Positions 28,463 to 38,800 of a stretch of 64,000 nucleotides of DNA are shown in pieces; positions within the stretch are counted from its first letter, which is position 1, and each line of letters begins with the position of its first letter. Both the position numbers and the translations under genes were made by a program. Source of the stretch: Agrobacterium larrymoorei (GTDB taxonomy: Bacteria; Pseudomonadota; Alphaproteobacteria; Rhizobiales; Rhizobiaceae); contig NZ_CP039691.1 in NCBI RefSeq assembly GCF_005145045.1, positions 2,182,001 to 2,246,000 on the forward strand. The letters run 5' to 3'. The notes below the pieces were generated by a model, which was given only the letters and a program-made list of their open reading frames with translations, was not told the origin of the DNA and did not search any database.

Positions 28463-30454
28463 TCATTCCGCAGCCCCCAACACCGGAGCCTTTACAGCCT
28501 TCGCCTTTCGGTTCGGTGCGCCAACGCGCAGGCGGCGATCGGACAGGGAAACGAAACCACCAAGCATCATGAACAGCGTACCGCCCCAGATGCAGATGAT
28601 GAAGGGTTTCCACCAGATGCGCACCACGATGCCGCCATCGTCCATCGGGTCGCCCAGCGAAACATAGAGCTGCGAAAGCCCGAAGGTCATGATGCCCGCC
28701 TCGGTCGTCGGCATGCGCCGCGCCGTGTAGAGGCGTTTGGATGACCAGACATCGGCAACCTCGGCGCCGCCCTTGCGCGCGGTAAAATGTCCGCGATCTT
28801 CGGTGTAATTCGGGCCGACATGGTGACGGATGCCGTCGAAGGTGAGGCTATAACCACCCGCATCCACCGTCATGCCCTGCTTCATCTCGATCACGGTTTC
28901 CGTTTCGAACGTCGTGACGATGACGATGCCGAGGACCGTGACACCGAGGCCGATATGCGCCAGCGCCGTCCCAAAGGCAGAGCGCGGCAGTCCTTTCAAG
29001 CGACGGAACGCGATGCCAAACGCGAGTTTGCCGAAATTGGCGCGATACCATAGATCGGCCAGCGCACCGAAGATCAGCCAGAAGCCCGCTGCAATACCGA
29101 GAGCTGCCAGCACCGGCCCGCCATTTTCGATGTACCACAGCGCAAGCCCCGCCAGCGCGGCAAGTGCAGCCGCAACGTACAGCCGTTGAAACGCACCCAA
29201 CAAATCGCCGCGCTTCCACGCCAGCATCGGCCCAAAGGGTGTCACGATCAGGATCGGCACCATCAGCAGACCGAAGGTCAGGTTGAAGAACGGTGCACCA
29301 ACGGAGATTTTCTCGCCGGTCAGCGTTTCCAGAATGAGCGGATAGAGCGTGCCGATCAAAACGGTTGCGGTGGAAACGGTCAGGATCAGGTTGTTGAGGA
29401 CCAGTGCGCCTTCACGCGAAATCGGCGCAAACAGCCCGCCCGCCTTCAGCGCTGGAGCGCGCCAGGCGAACAGCGAGAACGCGCCGCCGATGAAGATCAT
29501 AAGAATGCAGAGAATGAATATGCCGCGGCTCGGGTCGGTCGCAAACGCATGCACCGATGTCAGCACGCCCGAACGCACGAGGAAGGTGCCGAGCAGCGAC
29601 AGCGAAAACGTCATGATCGCCAGAAGCACGGTCCAGATTTTCAGCGCCTCGCGCTTCTCCATCACCAGCGCGGAATGCAGCAGCGCCGTGCCCGCAAGCC
29701 ACGGCATGAAGGAGGCATTTTCCACCGGATCCCAGAACCACCAGCCGCCCCAGCCGAGCTCGTAATAGGCCCAGTAGGAGCCCATCGAAATACCCGCCGT
29801 CAGAAACGTCCAGGCGGCCAGCGTCCATGGCCGAACCCAGCGCGCCCAGGCGGCATCGATCCGGCCCTCCATCAAGGCTGCGACAGCAAAGGAGAAGCAG
29901 ACGGAAAAGCCCACATAGCCGAGATAAAGCAGCGGCGGGTGGATCGCGAGGCCGAAATCCTGAAGGATCGGGTTCAGATCCTGCCCTTCCGCCGGAACGG
30001 GATCGAGGCGGATGAAGGGGTTTGAGGTGAGCAAAATGAACAGCAGAAACGCCGTACTGATCCACGCCTGCACCGCAAGCACATTGGCTTTCAGCGTGTC
30101 CGGCAGGTTGCGCCCGTAGACCGCCACGAGCGCGCTGAAAAACACCAGAATCAGCAGCCAAAGCAGCATCGAACCTTCGTGATTTCCCCACACGCCGGTC
30201 AGCTTGTAGATCATCGGCATCAGCGAATGCGAATTCTCGAAAACGTTGCGGACGGAGAAATCGGAGATCGCATAGGCATGCGTCAGTGCCGCAAAGCTCA
30301 GACCCACCAGAAGAAACATGATCAGCGAGCCGATGGAAGCGACATCCATCATCGCCTGGTCATGGCGGCGCGCGCCGATCACGGGCAGAACAGAGACCAC
30401 TAACGAGACTGCAAGCGCAAGAATGAGAGCGTAGTGACCGATTTCCGTAATCAT
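28463..30454 (-). CDS. ccmF: Cytochrome c heme lyase subunit CcmF
   Basis: A 663-residue inner-membrane protein with ~15 hydrophobic segments, the normal size for CcmF. It accepts heme from CcmE and, with CcmH and CcmI, ligates it to apocytochrome c in the periplasm. The tryptophan-rich heme-handling motif '[17 protein letters not shown]' is intact, and conserved His residues lie in flanking loops (for example '[10 protein letters not shown]'). Its ATG overlaps the stop of ccmE by four bases. Known as cycK in rhizobia. Confidence 0.97.
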   Translation of the reverse strand: MITEIGHYALILALAVSLVVSVLPVIGARRHDQAMMDVASIGSLIMFLLVGLSFAALTHAYAISDFSVRNVFENSHSLMPMIYKLTGVWGNHEGSMLLWLLILVFFSALVAVYGRNLPDTLKANVLAVQAWISTAFLLFILLTSNPFIRLDPVPAEGQDLNPILQDFGLAIHPPLLYLGYVGFSVCFSFAVAALMEGRIDAAWARWVRPWTLAAWTFLTAGISMGSYWAYYELGWGGWWFWDPVENASFMPWLAGTALLHSALVMEKREALKIWTVLLAIMTFSLSLLGTFLVRSGVLTSVHAFATDPSRGIFILCILMIFIGGAFSLFAWRAPALKAGGLFAPISREGALVLNNLILTVSTATVLIGTLYPLILETLTGEKISVGAPFFNLTFGLLMVPILIVTPFGPMLAWKRGDLLGAFQRLYVAAALAALAGLALWYIENGGPVLAALGIAAGFWLIFGALADLWYRANFGKLAFGIAFRRLKGLPRSAFGTALAHIGLGVTVLGIVIVTTFETETVIEMKQGMTVDAGGYSLTFDGIRHHVGPNYTEDRGHFTARKGGAEVADVWSSKRLYTARRMPTTEAGIMTFGLSQLYVSLGDPMDDGGIVVRIWWKPFIICIWGGTLFMMLGGFVSLSDRRLRVGAPNRKAKAVKAPVLGAAE

Positions 30455-30918
30455 TGCGTTGCCCCGGTCTTGTTGCCATCCTGCCCCTGCTGCCAGAGGC
30501 CCTTGTCTTTCAGCCTGTCTGCCACTTCCTTCGGCATGTAGTTTTCGTCATGCTTGGCCAGCACGCTGTCTGCCACGAACGCATGTGTCGCAGCGTCGAA
30601 AACGCCTTCCGTCACAACACCTTGGCCTTCACGAAACAGGTCGGGCAATATGCCGGTATAGCTCACCGGCACCGTGCCGGAGCCGTCGGTCACGGCAAAG
30701 CTCACCGTCCGCCCCTCGCCACGCTTGACCGAGCCTTCGGCCACCAGCCCGCCAAGGCGGATGCGTGTTCCCGGCGCAACGGCTGTTTTTTCAAGATCGG
30801 CGGGCATGTAGAAGTAGGCGATGGATTGGCCGAAGGCGAACATCACCAGCAATACGGCAACCATGATGAAACTCACACCGCCGCCAATGATTGCCAGTCG
30901 TTTCTGTTTGCGGGTCAT
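30451..30918 (-). CDS. ccmE: Periplasmic heme chaperone CcmE
   Basis: A 155-residue membrane-anchored heme chaperone. Residues 9-33 form the N-terminal anchor, followed by an OB-fold domain. The heme attachment histidine is H123 in '[10 protein letters not shown]', with the family's Y127 four residues on. It carries heme from the CcmABCD exporter (not in this window) to CcmF. It starts by four-base overlap with ccmI and ends by four-base overlap with ccmF, so the three are translationally coupled. Called cycJ in rhizobia. Confidence 0.97.
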   Translation of the reverse strand: MTRKQKRLAIIGGGVSFIMVAVLLVMFAFGQSIAYFYMPADLEKTAVAPGTRIRLGGLVAEGSVKRGEGRTVSFAVTDGSGTVPVSYTGILPDLFREGQGVVTEGVFDAATHAFVADSVLAKHDENYMPKEVADRLKDKGLWQQGQDGNKTGATQ

Positions 30919-32057
30919 TGCGTCACTCCCTCAGCAGCCACGCCCAGTTGCTGCGCCAGCGCCAGAAGCTGCTTGCCCTGCTGTCCCTCAGGCGGAAACG
31001 CTTTCAGGCCATTGCGCAGCGCTTCCTTCGCCTTATCTCCATCGTTCAGCATCGCGTAGGATCGTACCAACCGCATCCAACCCTCGAAATTATCAGGGTT
31101 TTCCTTGAGCTTGCTGTCCAGGCTTTCGACCATTCCGGCAATCATCGCCTGCCGGTCGGCAGGCGTCATATCGTTGGCCGCCGCAATATCGTCAGCCGTT
31201 GGCCCACCCGGCGCTTCGGCTTTCGATGCAGCAGCAACCGCATCTCCACCCGTTGCCTGCAAATGCGCCTGAACGAGCGGAATCCACGGCGCACCCGCAG
31301 GAGATGCTTTCAGGATCGAAGCGAAGGCCTCGCGCGCCTCCGGCATCTTGCCCGCCTGCTCCAGCGAAAGCGCCAGATAGAATTGCGCCCGTGGATTGCC
31401 GGGGCGCAGCTTCTCGGCATCCTCGAAGGCCGAGCGCGCGTCTTCGATGACGATGCCCTGATTGGCCGCAACCAGCGTCTCGCCCAGTCCTGTCAACCGC
31501 TCAGGGTTCTCGCCGAGAATGCGGATTGCATTGCGATAGGCCATCTCGGCATCGCCCACTCTCTGTGTCTTGAAGTAGATTGGTGCCAGAACATCCCAGC
31601 CTGCCCCGTCTTCCGGGTTCTGCGCCAGATGCCGCTCTGTCCTTGCGATCAGCAGGTTCATGTCGTTGCCGGGGTTTTCCAGACGCGCTTCCAGCGGCAT
31701 GTCCGGGCGGTTCGGACTGCCCATATATAAGTAAAGACAGAGCCCCGTCAGCGGCAGAAGTACGGTCACGAAGGTTGCGATGGCATTGTGCCTGCGCGGC
31801 GTCAGAGCTGGCGTATCGTCCACCTTGCCGGATGCCGCAGCCAGCAGCCGCCGACCGATTTCGGCGCGCGCATATTCCGCCTCGGTCTCACCGATCAGCC
31901 CGGAGGCACGCTCGCGCTGAAGCTCGGCAAGCTGGTCGCGATAAACCGCAACCTCCCCTTCTCGATCAGCAATAGCGGTCTGCCCGCTGCGCATCAGCGG
32001 GTAAGTGAGGACAATGGCGACGACCGCCGTCAATATGGCAACGAGAATCCAGAACAT
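30915..32057 (-). CDS. ccmI: Cytochrome c maturation protein CcmI (CycH)
   Basis: A 380-residue protein that presents apocytochrome c to the heme ligation complex. It has two N-terminal membrane segments (residues 2-20 and ~90-112) with a cytoplasmic helical loop between, then a periplasmic TPR domain ('[26 protein letters not shown]' and further repeats) and a C-terminal TPR region ending in '[10 protein letters not shown]'. It is first in the ccmI-E-F-H operon. Assigned by the architecture and operon position. Confidence 0.95.
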   Translation of the reverse strand: MFWILVAILTAVVAIVLTYPLMRSGQTAIADREGEVAVYRDQLAELQRERASGLIGETEAEYARAEIGRRLLAAASGKVDDTPALTPRRHNAIATFVTVLLPLTGLCLYLYMGSPNRPDMPLEARLENPGNDMNLLIARTERHLAQNPEDGAGWDVLAPIYFKTQRVGDAEMAYRNAIRILGENPERLTGLGETLVAANQGIVIEDARSAFEDAEKLRPGNPRAQFYLALSLEQAGKMPEAREAFASILKASPAGAPWIPLVQAHLQATGGDAVAAASKAEAPGGPTADDIAAANDMTPADRQAMIAGMVESLDSKLKENPDNFEGWMRLVRSYAMLNDGDKAKEALRNGLKAFPPEGQQGKQLLALAQQLGVAAEGVTQ

Positions 32058-32201
32058 TCCGATTCAATTACTCGAATGCGCGCTGCTTTGGAACAAGCCG
32101 CAACGGGATGACACGAATTTGAGGCCTTTGGCCGCAGCACGTTCTGCACACTCGCCCACGCGCCCTCCTTGACACAAGTCAAATGACGGCGAGAGATGGC
32201 G

Positions 32202-32627
32202 TCAGGTCAGCGGCGTCCAGGTGCCGTCGGCATTGCGGCATGCCGCGCCGCGCACCTTCGCTTCGCGTCCGCCCTGCGTCACTGTGTGGGAATATTGGCG
32301 GCAATTCTGGTTGCCGACCTGATAGGGCGCATTTGCAACGACCTCGCCCTTGGCGTCGCCGCTCCATGTCACAGGCTGACCGCCCGGCGCGGTTTCGAGC
32401 GCCCGATACTCGGCTTCCAGCGCCTTGTTGAAGTCGCTGCGGTCCAGCTGAATGCCGCTGCGCGAAACGATACCGCCCTGCAGGCTGGCGATGTAAGGTG
32501 TGGATGAAGACGCGCCACGTCCCAGAATTCCACCACCGGAAATGCGGTTGTTGGAAGTGGTGCAGGAGCTCAGCACGGACACGAGGACCAGCGAAAGAAC
32601 GGCAGGCCGCGTCAGAAAAGAGCCCAT
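32202..32627 (-). CDS. Surface-antigen-type outer-membrane lipoprotein
   Basis: A 141-residue lipoprotein. ATG 32627 has GGAG eight bases upstream; longer starts at 32651 or beyond are less well supported. The signal peptide ends in the lipobox 'VLSSC'. The mature part holds a Gly-rich stretch 'SGGGILGRG', and the C-terminal domain 'GDAKGEVV', 'CRQYSHTVTQGGREAKVRGAACRNADGTW' matches the RT0821/Lpp1805-type surface antigen family found in many alphaproteobacteria. Function unknown. It lies between ccmI and feuQ on the same strand. Confidence 0.78.
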   Translation of the reverse strand: MGSFLTRPAVLSLVLVSVLSSCTTSNNRISGGGILGRGASSSTPYIASLQGGIVSRSGIQLDRSDFNKALEAEYRALETAPGGQPVTWSGDAKGEVVANAPYQVGNQNCRQYSHTVTQGGREAKVRGAACRNADGTWTPLT

Positions 32628-32833
32628 TCCCGCCACTCCGGCATTGCCCATCACCTCACCCACGACCGTACTCCTTCTCGACATTTCATTGCAGCGTCTG
32701 ACCGAAATCTTTGCCAGCGGTTCGCGGGTTTCATATGCTTTCGAGAAACCATCCCGACAGCACAAATCCCGCTTCACCGCACCCAGACCCATCATGGTCT
32801 TCCGGCTTGAATTTCTTGCTGTTTTTTTCTCGG

Positions 32834-34234
32834 TTAAGCAAGCTCTTTTGAAAGGCCCGGCAAAAGCAGACCGGCCTTCAACCCACCTATTTCGCTGCGC
32901 GAGAGCGCGAAACTTCCGTGGTATTCTGAAACCACTTCGCTGACGATGGAAAGGCCGAGGCCCGTGCCGGGGCGGCTTTCGTCCAGTCTGCGCCCGCGTT
33001 TCAGCGCTTCGGTAATCTGTTCCGGCTCCAGTCCCGGCCCGTCATCTTCCACCGAAAGCTCGATCCAGGCCCGCCGTGTTACATCGGGATCGGATGATGG
33101 ATGTGTCCCATTGGCCACACGCACCACGACCCTGTTCTGCGCAAAACGCGCGGCGTTTTCCAGAAGGTTGCCGACCACTTCCTCCAGATCCTGCTGCTCC
33201 ATGGCAACGATCATGCCCGGCTGCTCGATGTCGAGTTCGAACACCTTGTCGGGGTTCAGCCGTCGCATCACACGCACGAGACGCTCCATTGCAGGCTCCG
33301 CCTCCGCACGCGCCAGAATGGAGCCGCGCTGTGCGGCAATGCGCGCGCGGGAAAGATAGGATTGCACTTGCGCCTGCATCGCATCGGCCTGCGCCCGCAC
33401 CAGATCGCCATGCTGGCTGTCCAGCGTCCGCGCCTCGTTCAACAGAACCGCAATCGGCGTCTTCAGCGAATGCGCCAGATTGCCCACCTGCATGCGCGCG
33501 CGCTCCACAATGCGCTGGTTACTGTCGATCAGGGCGTTGACCTCATTGGCCAACGGCTGGATTTCGCGCGGGAATTCCCCCTCCAGCCGCTCGGCCTCAC
33601 CGCCGCGAACCTTGCCGAGCGCCGCACGCGCCTGATCGAGCGGGCGCAACGAATAGAGAATGGCCAGACCGTTGACGACAAGACTGCCCACACCGAACAC
33701 GGCGAGCGCCAGATAAAGACTGTTGGAAAAGTCCTTCACATCGTCTTCGACGACATTAAGATTGCCCGTCACGCGAAAGCGCGCCGCCCTTCCCTCGCCG
33801 TCCAGAACCACTTCGGTTTCGGCCACCTGCACGCGGTTCCCCGCCTCGTCCGTCACGGTGTAATAGCGCTCGTAGCGATTGTCGAAGGGTACGTCCAGAA
33901 TGCTCGGAACCGGCAGCGTCGAAACGCCGAGCGAGGACGAAACTAGCGGCGCCGTCTGGAAATTCCCCAGCGGTTCCACCACCCAGTACCAGCCCGTATC
34001 CGGTTGCGAAAACCGCAAGTCGCCGAGCTGAGGGCTGCCCGCCAGCGTGTTTTCGTTGGAAATGGTAATGGAATTGATGACGTTATAGAGCTGCGCGCGC
34101 AACAGGTCGGTGAAGCTGCGCTCCACGCCCTGCCGGTACAGCGTCGAAATCACCACCGCAATCACCACCAGCGCCAGCGCAGACCATGCGGAGGCCAGCA
34201 GCAGAACGCGTGCGGTGAGTGAATTACTTCGCAT
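32834..34234 (-). CDS. feuQ: FeuQ sensor histidine kinase
   Basis: A 466-residue inner-membrane kinase. Membrane segments are at ~8-32 and ~178-200 with a periplasmic domain of ~145 residues between. HAMP-like residues, then HisKA with 'NLAHSLKTPIAVLLNEAR', and ATPase with 'NLLENAARFA', 'VEDDGPGL' and 'GTGLGLSIVSEV' follow. It overlaps feuP by 11 bases. In Sinorhizobium FeuQ acts with FeuP on osmoadaptation genes including cyclic glucan export and is restrained by the periplasmic protein FeuN; all three are present here. Identification rests on synteny plus the FeuP sequence. Confidence 0.87.
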   Translation of the reverse strand: MRSNSLTARVLLLASAWSALALVVIAVVISTLYRQGVERSFTDLLRAQLYNVINSITISNENTLAGSPQLGDLRFSQPDTGWYWVVEPLGNFQTAPLVSSSLGVSTLPVPSILDVPFDNRYERYYTVTDEAGNRVQVAETEVVLDGEGRAARFRVTGNLNVVEDDVKDFSNSLYLALAVFGVGSLVVNGLAILYSLRPLDQARAALGKVRGGEAERLEGEFPREIQPLANEVNALIDSNQRIVERARMQVGNLAHSLKTPIAVLLNEARTLDSQHGDLVRAQADAMQAQVQSYLSRARIAAQRGSILARAEAEPAMERLVRVMRRLNPDKVFELDIEQPGMIVAMEQQDLEEVVGNLLENAARFAQNRVVVRVANGTHPSSDPDVTRRAWIELSVEDDGPGLEPEQITEALKRGRRLDESRPGTGLGLSIVSEVVSEYHGSFALSRSEIGGLKAGLLLPGLSKELA

Positions 34235-34895
34235 CTTGCGGCGCTTGCATCCGGTAGCCGAGACCGCGGATCGTCTCGATCAGATCGACGCCGAGCTTCT
34301 TGCGCAGACGCCCGACAAACACCTCGATCGTGTTGGAATCGCGGTCGAAATCCTGATCGTACATATGCTCGACCAGCTCCGTGCGCGAAACCACTTCGCC
34401 CATATGGTGCATGAGATAGGAGAGCAGGCGAAACTCGTGCGAGGTCAGCTTCAGTGTCGTGCCATTGACGGTGGCCTTGGAGGATTTGGTGTCGAGACGC
34501 ACCGGCCCGCACACGATCTCGGAGGAGGCATGTCCCGCTGCACGGCGGATCAGCGCACGCACACGCGCCAGCACTTCTTCCACATGGAAGGGCTTCGTCA
34601 CATAATCATCTGCACCGGCATCGATACCCGCCACCTTGTCGCTCCAGCGGTCACGCGCGGTCAGAATAATGACCGGCATGGACTTGCCGCTGGCACGCCA
34701 TTTCTCGACAACGGTAATACCGTCCATCTGCGGCAGGCCAATATCGAGCACGATTGCATCATAGGGCTCGGTGTCGCCCAGATAATGGCCTTCCTCGCCG
34801 TCGAAAGCCTGATCGACCACATAACCCGCTTCCTTCAGCGCGTCGGTCAGTTGCCGATTGAGGTTCGTATCGTCCTCGACCACGAGAATGCGCAT
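34224..34895 (-). CDS. feuP: FeuP response regulator
   Basis: A 223-residue OmpR-family regulator starting at ATG 34895, with AGGGG seven bases upstream. The receiver domain shows 'EDD', phospho-Asp in 'IVLDIGLPQMDG' and 'YVTKPFHVEEVL'. The winged helix has 'LTSHEFRLLSYLMHHMGEVVSR' and 'NTIEVFVGRLRKKL'. It is the partner of FeuQ, with overlapping genes. The regulon is likely envelope and osmotic genes as in Sinorhizobium; that is established for relatives, not shown here. Confidence 0.9.
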   Translation of the reverse strand: MRILVVEDDTNLNRQLTDALKEAGYVVDQAFDGEEGHYLGDTEPYDAIVLDIGLPQMDGITVVEKWRASGKSMPVIILTARDRWSDKVAGIDAGADDYVTKPFHVEEVLARVRALIRRAAGHASSEIVCGPVRLDTKSSKATVNGTTLKLTSHEFRLLSYLMHHMGEVVSRTELVEHMYDQDFDRDSNTIEVFVGRLRKKLGVDLIETIRGLGYRMQAPQDAK

Positions 34896-35030
34896 GTCTG
34901 CCCCTTTCATTCCATCCGGCGCTCAAGCCGGTATTCCGAATTGCTTCTATAGCAGATTTATGGAGATTTCGATGGGGATTGAACGAACACCAAAATCGCA
35001 GCCCGCCATCACGAGGACGCAACTGCCGTG

Positions 35031-35300
35031 CTACATAGGAACGCGCATCGTCACCTTGCGCGGCCTCTCGCCATTGCCCTGCACCAGCACCGTCACTACG
35101 CAGGATTGGCCATCATTGGAGGGATAGACGGAAAGAAGCTGACCGCCGGTTTCACGCACCACCTTGGATACGGCCCCGCTGCAATCGCTGGCAACCCGAA
35201 CCACCTGCCCCTCAAAGGCACCGGCCCGCAAATCAGCCTGCGGCGCAGAAAAGCCGGAAAGCCCGGCTACCAGCGTCGCGATGATAAGAGGTGATGCCAT
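35031..35300 (-). CDS. feuN: Small periplasmic FeuN-like regulator of FeuQ
   Basis: An 89-residue exported protein. ATG 35300 has GGAAG eight bases upstream; the ATG at 35315 has no site. Signal peptide 'ASPLIIATLVAGLSGFSAPQA' is followed by ~65 residues with two Cys ('VASDCSGAV' and 'GQSCVVTVLV') that could form a disulfide. It is immediately upstream of feuP on the same strand, the position of the Sinorhizobium feuN gene, whose product restrains FeuQ in the periplasm. The call depends on size, export signal and synteny. Confidence 0.78.
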   Translation of the reverse strand: MASPLIIATLVAGLSGFSAPQADLRAGAFEGQVVRVASDCSGAVSKVVRETGGQLLSVYPSNDGQSCVVTVLVQGNGERPRKVTMRVPM

Positions 35301-35639
35301 TGCAAAAACTTCCACAGAAAGGTCGGATGCACGTCAAAACGAATTCTTGAGGCAATATGTAGCCCAAAGCGTCTGAATGGCAAATGAATGTGGGCTTTTG
35401 CTCAGGTTCAAGCTGGGAAAGCCGCACGATGACCGCACGCAGCAAACCCTGAAACACAGATATACAGATGGCTCTGCAACGCTTCCCCACTCTCCGTCAT
35501 CCCGCACTCGATGCGGGATCCAGCGCGATCAAGTCTTTGATCGCAATAGACTCTTTCTCATCCCAAACCTTTGCCGCAGGCCGTAGAAAAGAAAACAGAG
35601 TCGAAGAAGGAGCGCCTTCGCGCTCCTCCTCCATAAACT
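35301..35639. other. Intergenic region with a palindromic repeat
   Basis: Holds the feuN promoter on the right of feuN and, at 35491-35551, a repeat with CCCGCACTCGATGCGGG and GCGATCAAGTCTTTGATCGC palindromes. No gene is supported. It forms the boundary between the feu genes and the end of the GTA cluster. Confidence 0.55.
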
Positions 35640-35846
35640 CTACTTGATCGCACTCGTCGCCGCCAATCGCCCGTAAAGCGCAATCAACCCGCCAACGCCA
35701 CCGGCAACCGTCGCCAGCCCCTCCGCAAGCTCGTTTTCGTAACCATCCGTCAGGTTCAACCCGGCCACATGCAGCAGCGGCGCCATCACCGCAATCAGTG
35801 CGCCCCAGATTGTCTTGGAGTGATACCATGCCTTCATGCTATCCAT
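35640..35846 (-). CDS. Small holin-like membrane protein at the end of the GTA cluster
   Basis: A 68-residue protein starting at ATG 35846 with AAGGA seven bases upstream. It has two hydrophobic helices ('TIWGALIAVMAPLLHVAGL' and 'LATVAGGVGGLIALYGRLAA') with an acidic loop. Short proteins of this 'SKTIWGAL...' type are common near the tail end of phage and GTA clusters and resemble holin or phage-membrane proteins. It follows gp15 by 28 bp on the same strand. Role in particle release is plausible but unproven. Confidence 0.6.
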   Translation of the reverse strand: MDSMKAWYHSKTIWGALIAVMAPLLHVAGLNLTDGYENELAEGLATVAGGVGGLIALYGRLAATSAIK

Positions 35847-35874
35847 AAAATATCCTTTCCTTGGCTGATGAAAA

Positions 35875-38800
35875 TCAAAGTTGAAGAATGGCCTGAGCGG
35901 CAATGCCCAGCGGCACCGCGCGCCCAAGCTGGCGAATACGAATTTCAAGCTGCGTCTGCGCCTGCTCGAAATCCGCCAGTTCCGATCCGGCCTCATAAAG
36001 CCAGGTCGCCTCACTCACCTCGACACTGCGCAAAATTGCAGCGCCAGAGAGAATCTCGATCCGGTATCGCTCGGAAGCCTCGTCCAGCGGAATATCGGCG
36101 GCGTCCCATCCATCGGCATCCACTCGCCCACGACGAACCCAGCTGAAGCGCACTCCATCAGCACCCCGTCGCGCGCGCAGATGCACCGGCGCAAGCGGCG
36201 TTTGCGCCCTCACCCCGCCCGCAAAGGCAAAGGGCCCGACGCGGGAAACCTGCGCGCCGCCCGCTTCCAAAATCCAGTTCAGTTGCAAGCCACGTTCCTC
36301 GTCCCTCAGCCCCATTGGCACCGCGCCCGCATCCAGAACGATAATCTCGGCACCTTCCACCGCCCCCGCCGCCATCGCATCTTCCGTGCCAGCCAGCCCG
36401 CGCAGCAACCGTGTCAGTTGCCAGATATTGGCCTCGACCTCAGTCGCCATCGCAAATGCCGCCACCTCGAATTCACCGCTTGCGCTGCGGATGGCGATCC
36501 GGTTTGCGCCATTCAAAACGGCCACATCGCTTGCAGAAGACAGTTCGCCATAGGGCAGCCTGATCTTGATTGCGCCGGAAAGATTGAACCGTCCCTCAAA
36601 GCCTCCCGGCAGCGTCCCGATCAGCGAACCGATACGCGCAGGCTGCTCCAGCAGCGCCCGTCCCTCATAGCCTTCCGTCCCGGCAGAGGCCGAAAGCGCC
36701 ATGCGCCGCCAGGGCTTGGCATAGACTGCCACGCGCGCAAACTGCGCCGCCTCTCCCGCCTCGAAGCGCGGCAGGTCCATCAGCACGATGTCGGGGTCGA
36801 ACCCATCAGATGCACCACCGGCGCTGGTGCGCGGCGTTTCACTCTCGCTCGTCAGGCTCTGCGATGCGCTGGAAAACTCCCGCGCCTCGATCCGCCGCAC
36901 ATCGCCGTCCTCGATGCGGCTGATGAGAAACCGGCCTGCCGGTCCATCCGCCAGTCGCACGCAGTCCCCCGCATCCAGATCGATCTCCTGCGGCGAAATG
37001 GAAAAGCTCACGCTTCGCCGCGCCAGCCGGTTGTCGCGCAGCAGCGCTTCCACCGCATTCTGCGCGGTCTCCTGCGCAATCACGGCACCCAGATCGTAAC
37101 GCAGCACCCGGCTTCCGGCGTTGTCGATGCGGCGGGAGCGCACGCTTGCCTGCTCGTAATCCAGCGCCGGGTTGAACGCCGTCATCACCGCTTCGGCGGC
37201 AAAATCGCCGTCATGCCCACGCGTTTCGGACCAAAGCGCGCTGTCCTCGATATCGGCATAGGCCGAAATAACCTTTGTCTTGGAAACTGCCCTGCTACGC
37301 GAGACAAATCTCAGGCTTGCCCCGTCTTCCACCACATCCACCTGAAATGCTTCCAGCAAAGGCTCCAGCAGGCTGCGGGCAGAGGTCACGTCTCCCTGCA
37401 CGTAACCCCCCACATCCCCCGTTACCGCCGACACGTCGAAATCGGCAAAGCCATGCTCCGTCAGCACGCGGCCAATCAGATCGGCCAGCGTCGTCGCACC
37501 CAGCCTGCCGTTCAGCCAGTGCCCGGTGCGCCAGTTGGTGCCGTCGCTCCATGTCTCACTGTCCAATGGAAAGGCGGGGTAAGGCCGCGCATCCCAAGTC
37601 CAGACGAAGATACGCGATGGCTCCACCATCCCGGCCAAACGGTCTTCGCCCTGCCAATACCCATGATGCGCCTCAAGAAACCGGCGCTGCTGCCCATCGG
37701 AGCGCATGCGGCTGGAAAAATGCGGATAGGCGCTTTCGGATGATTTCGGGTCGATGAAAGTATTAGGCCGGTTCGCCCCCTTGTCGATTGCCGGGCAACC
37801 AAGCTCGGTGAACCAGATCGGCTTCATGCCCGGCATCCAGCCCGTCGGCTCGGCGCGCTCCGCGCCATTCACGCGGTCATAATGCCGGTTCTGCCACCAG
37901 CCCTGCAAATCCTTGTAACGGAAAACCCAATGCTTGCCCCTCAGCCCGTCTGAAATCGTGCTGCGCACCCGGCTCGCCCGCTCGGCCTCGCTGGCATAAT
38001 ACCAGTCATAGCCCTCGCCACCTGCGATACTCCGCGCAAAACCGGCACCGTCATCCGGCCCGAGAAAACCATCCAGCCCCTCCTCGAGCGCATCTTCATC
38101 GCGCCAGTCGGACAACGGCATATAATTGTCGATACCCACCGCATCGATGTTGGAACTCGCCCACAACGTATCGAGATTGAAGAACACATCGCCCGATCCA
38201 TCGGCGGGCTGATAACCGAAATATTCGCTCCAGTCCGCAGCATAGGTCAGCTTGGTCGAAGCACCGACCACAGCCCGAACATCCCCCGCAAGCCGCACCA
38301 ACTCCTCCACGAATGGAAACGCCCCCGCGCCATCCCGCACCCGCGTCAACCCGCGCAGTTCGGAGCCGATCAGAAAGGTATCCACCCCGCCAGCCGCCTT
38401 CGCCAGAGCCGCATAATGCAGCACCATGCGCCGATACCCGTCCGCGCGGTTGCTGAAGGTGGCAACCTGTGTTCTGCCCACAGCCGTTCCATCCACCGTT
38501 CCGGGCTGGCCCGCTGCCGGATGGCAGGTAATGTTGCCGCGCCAGCCATAGGCATCCTGACTTGCCTTGCCATAGGGGTCCGGCAGGCCGTTGTCGGCAG
38601 GCACATCCATCATCACGAAAGGGTAGAGACACACTTTCAGCCCCCGCGCCTTCAGGTCGGCAATCGCCTGCAGAACCGAATTGTCGCTCGGCGTACCTCC
38701 GTAAGCCGCCCCGCCGTCGTTCCGGCTGACCAGCCGTGCCTGCGCACGCCCCATCCCCGCCACCGACCATGTCACGCTTTCCCGGTCGCGATAGGAAACC

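Noticed and set aside
28356..28613. Upstream extension of the ccmH frame to 28613
   Set aside because: It reads through the ccmF 3' end and a palindromic repeat, giving a non-family N-terminus; treated as non-coding for ccmH although the exact start stays open.
35881..37743. 620-codon antisense frame inside gp15
   Set aside because: Shadow frame rich in Arg and His with no family features; gp15 is well supported on the other strand.
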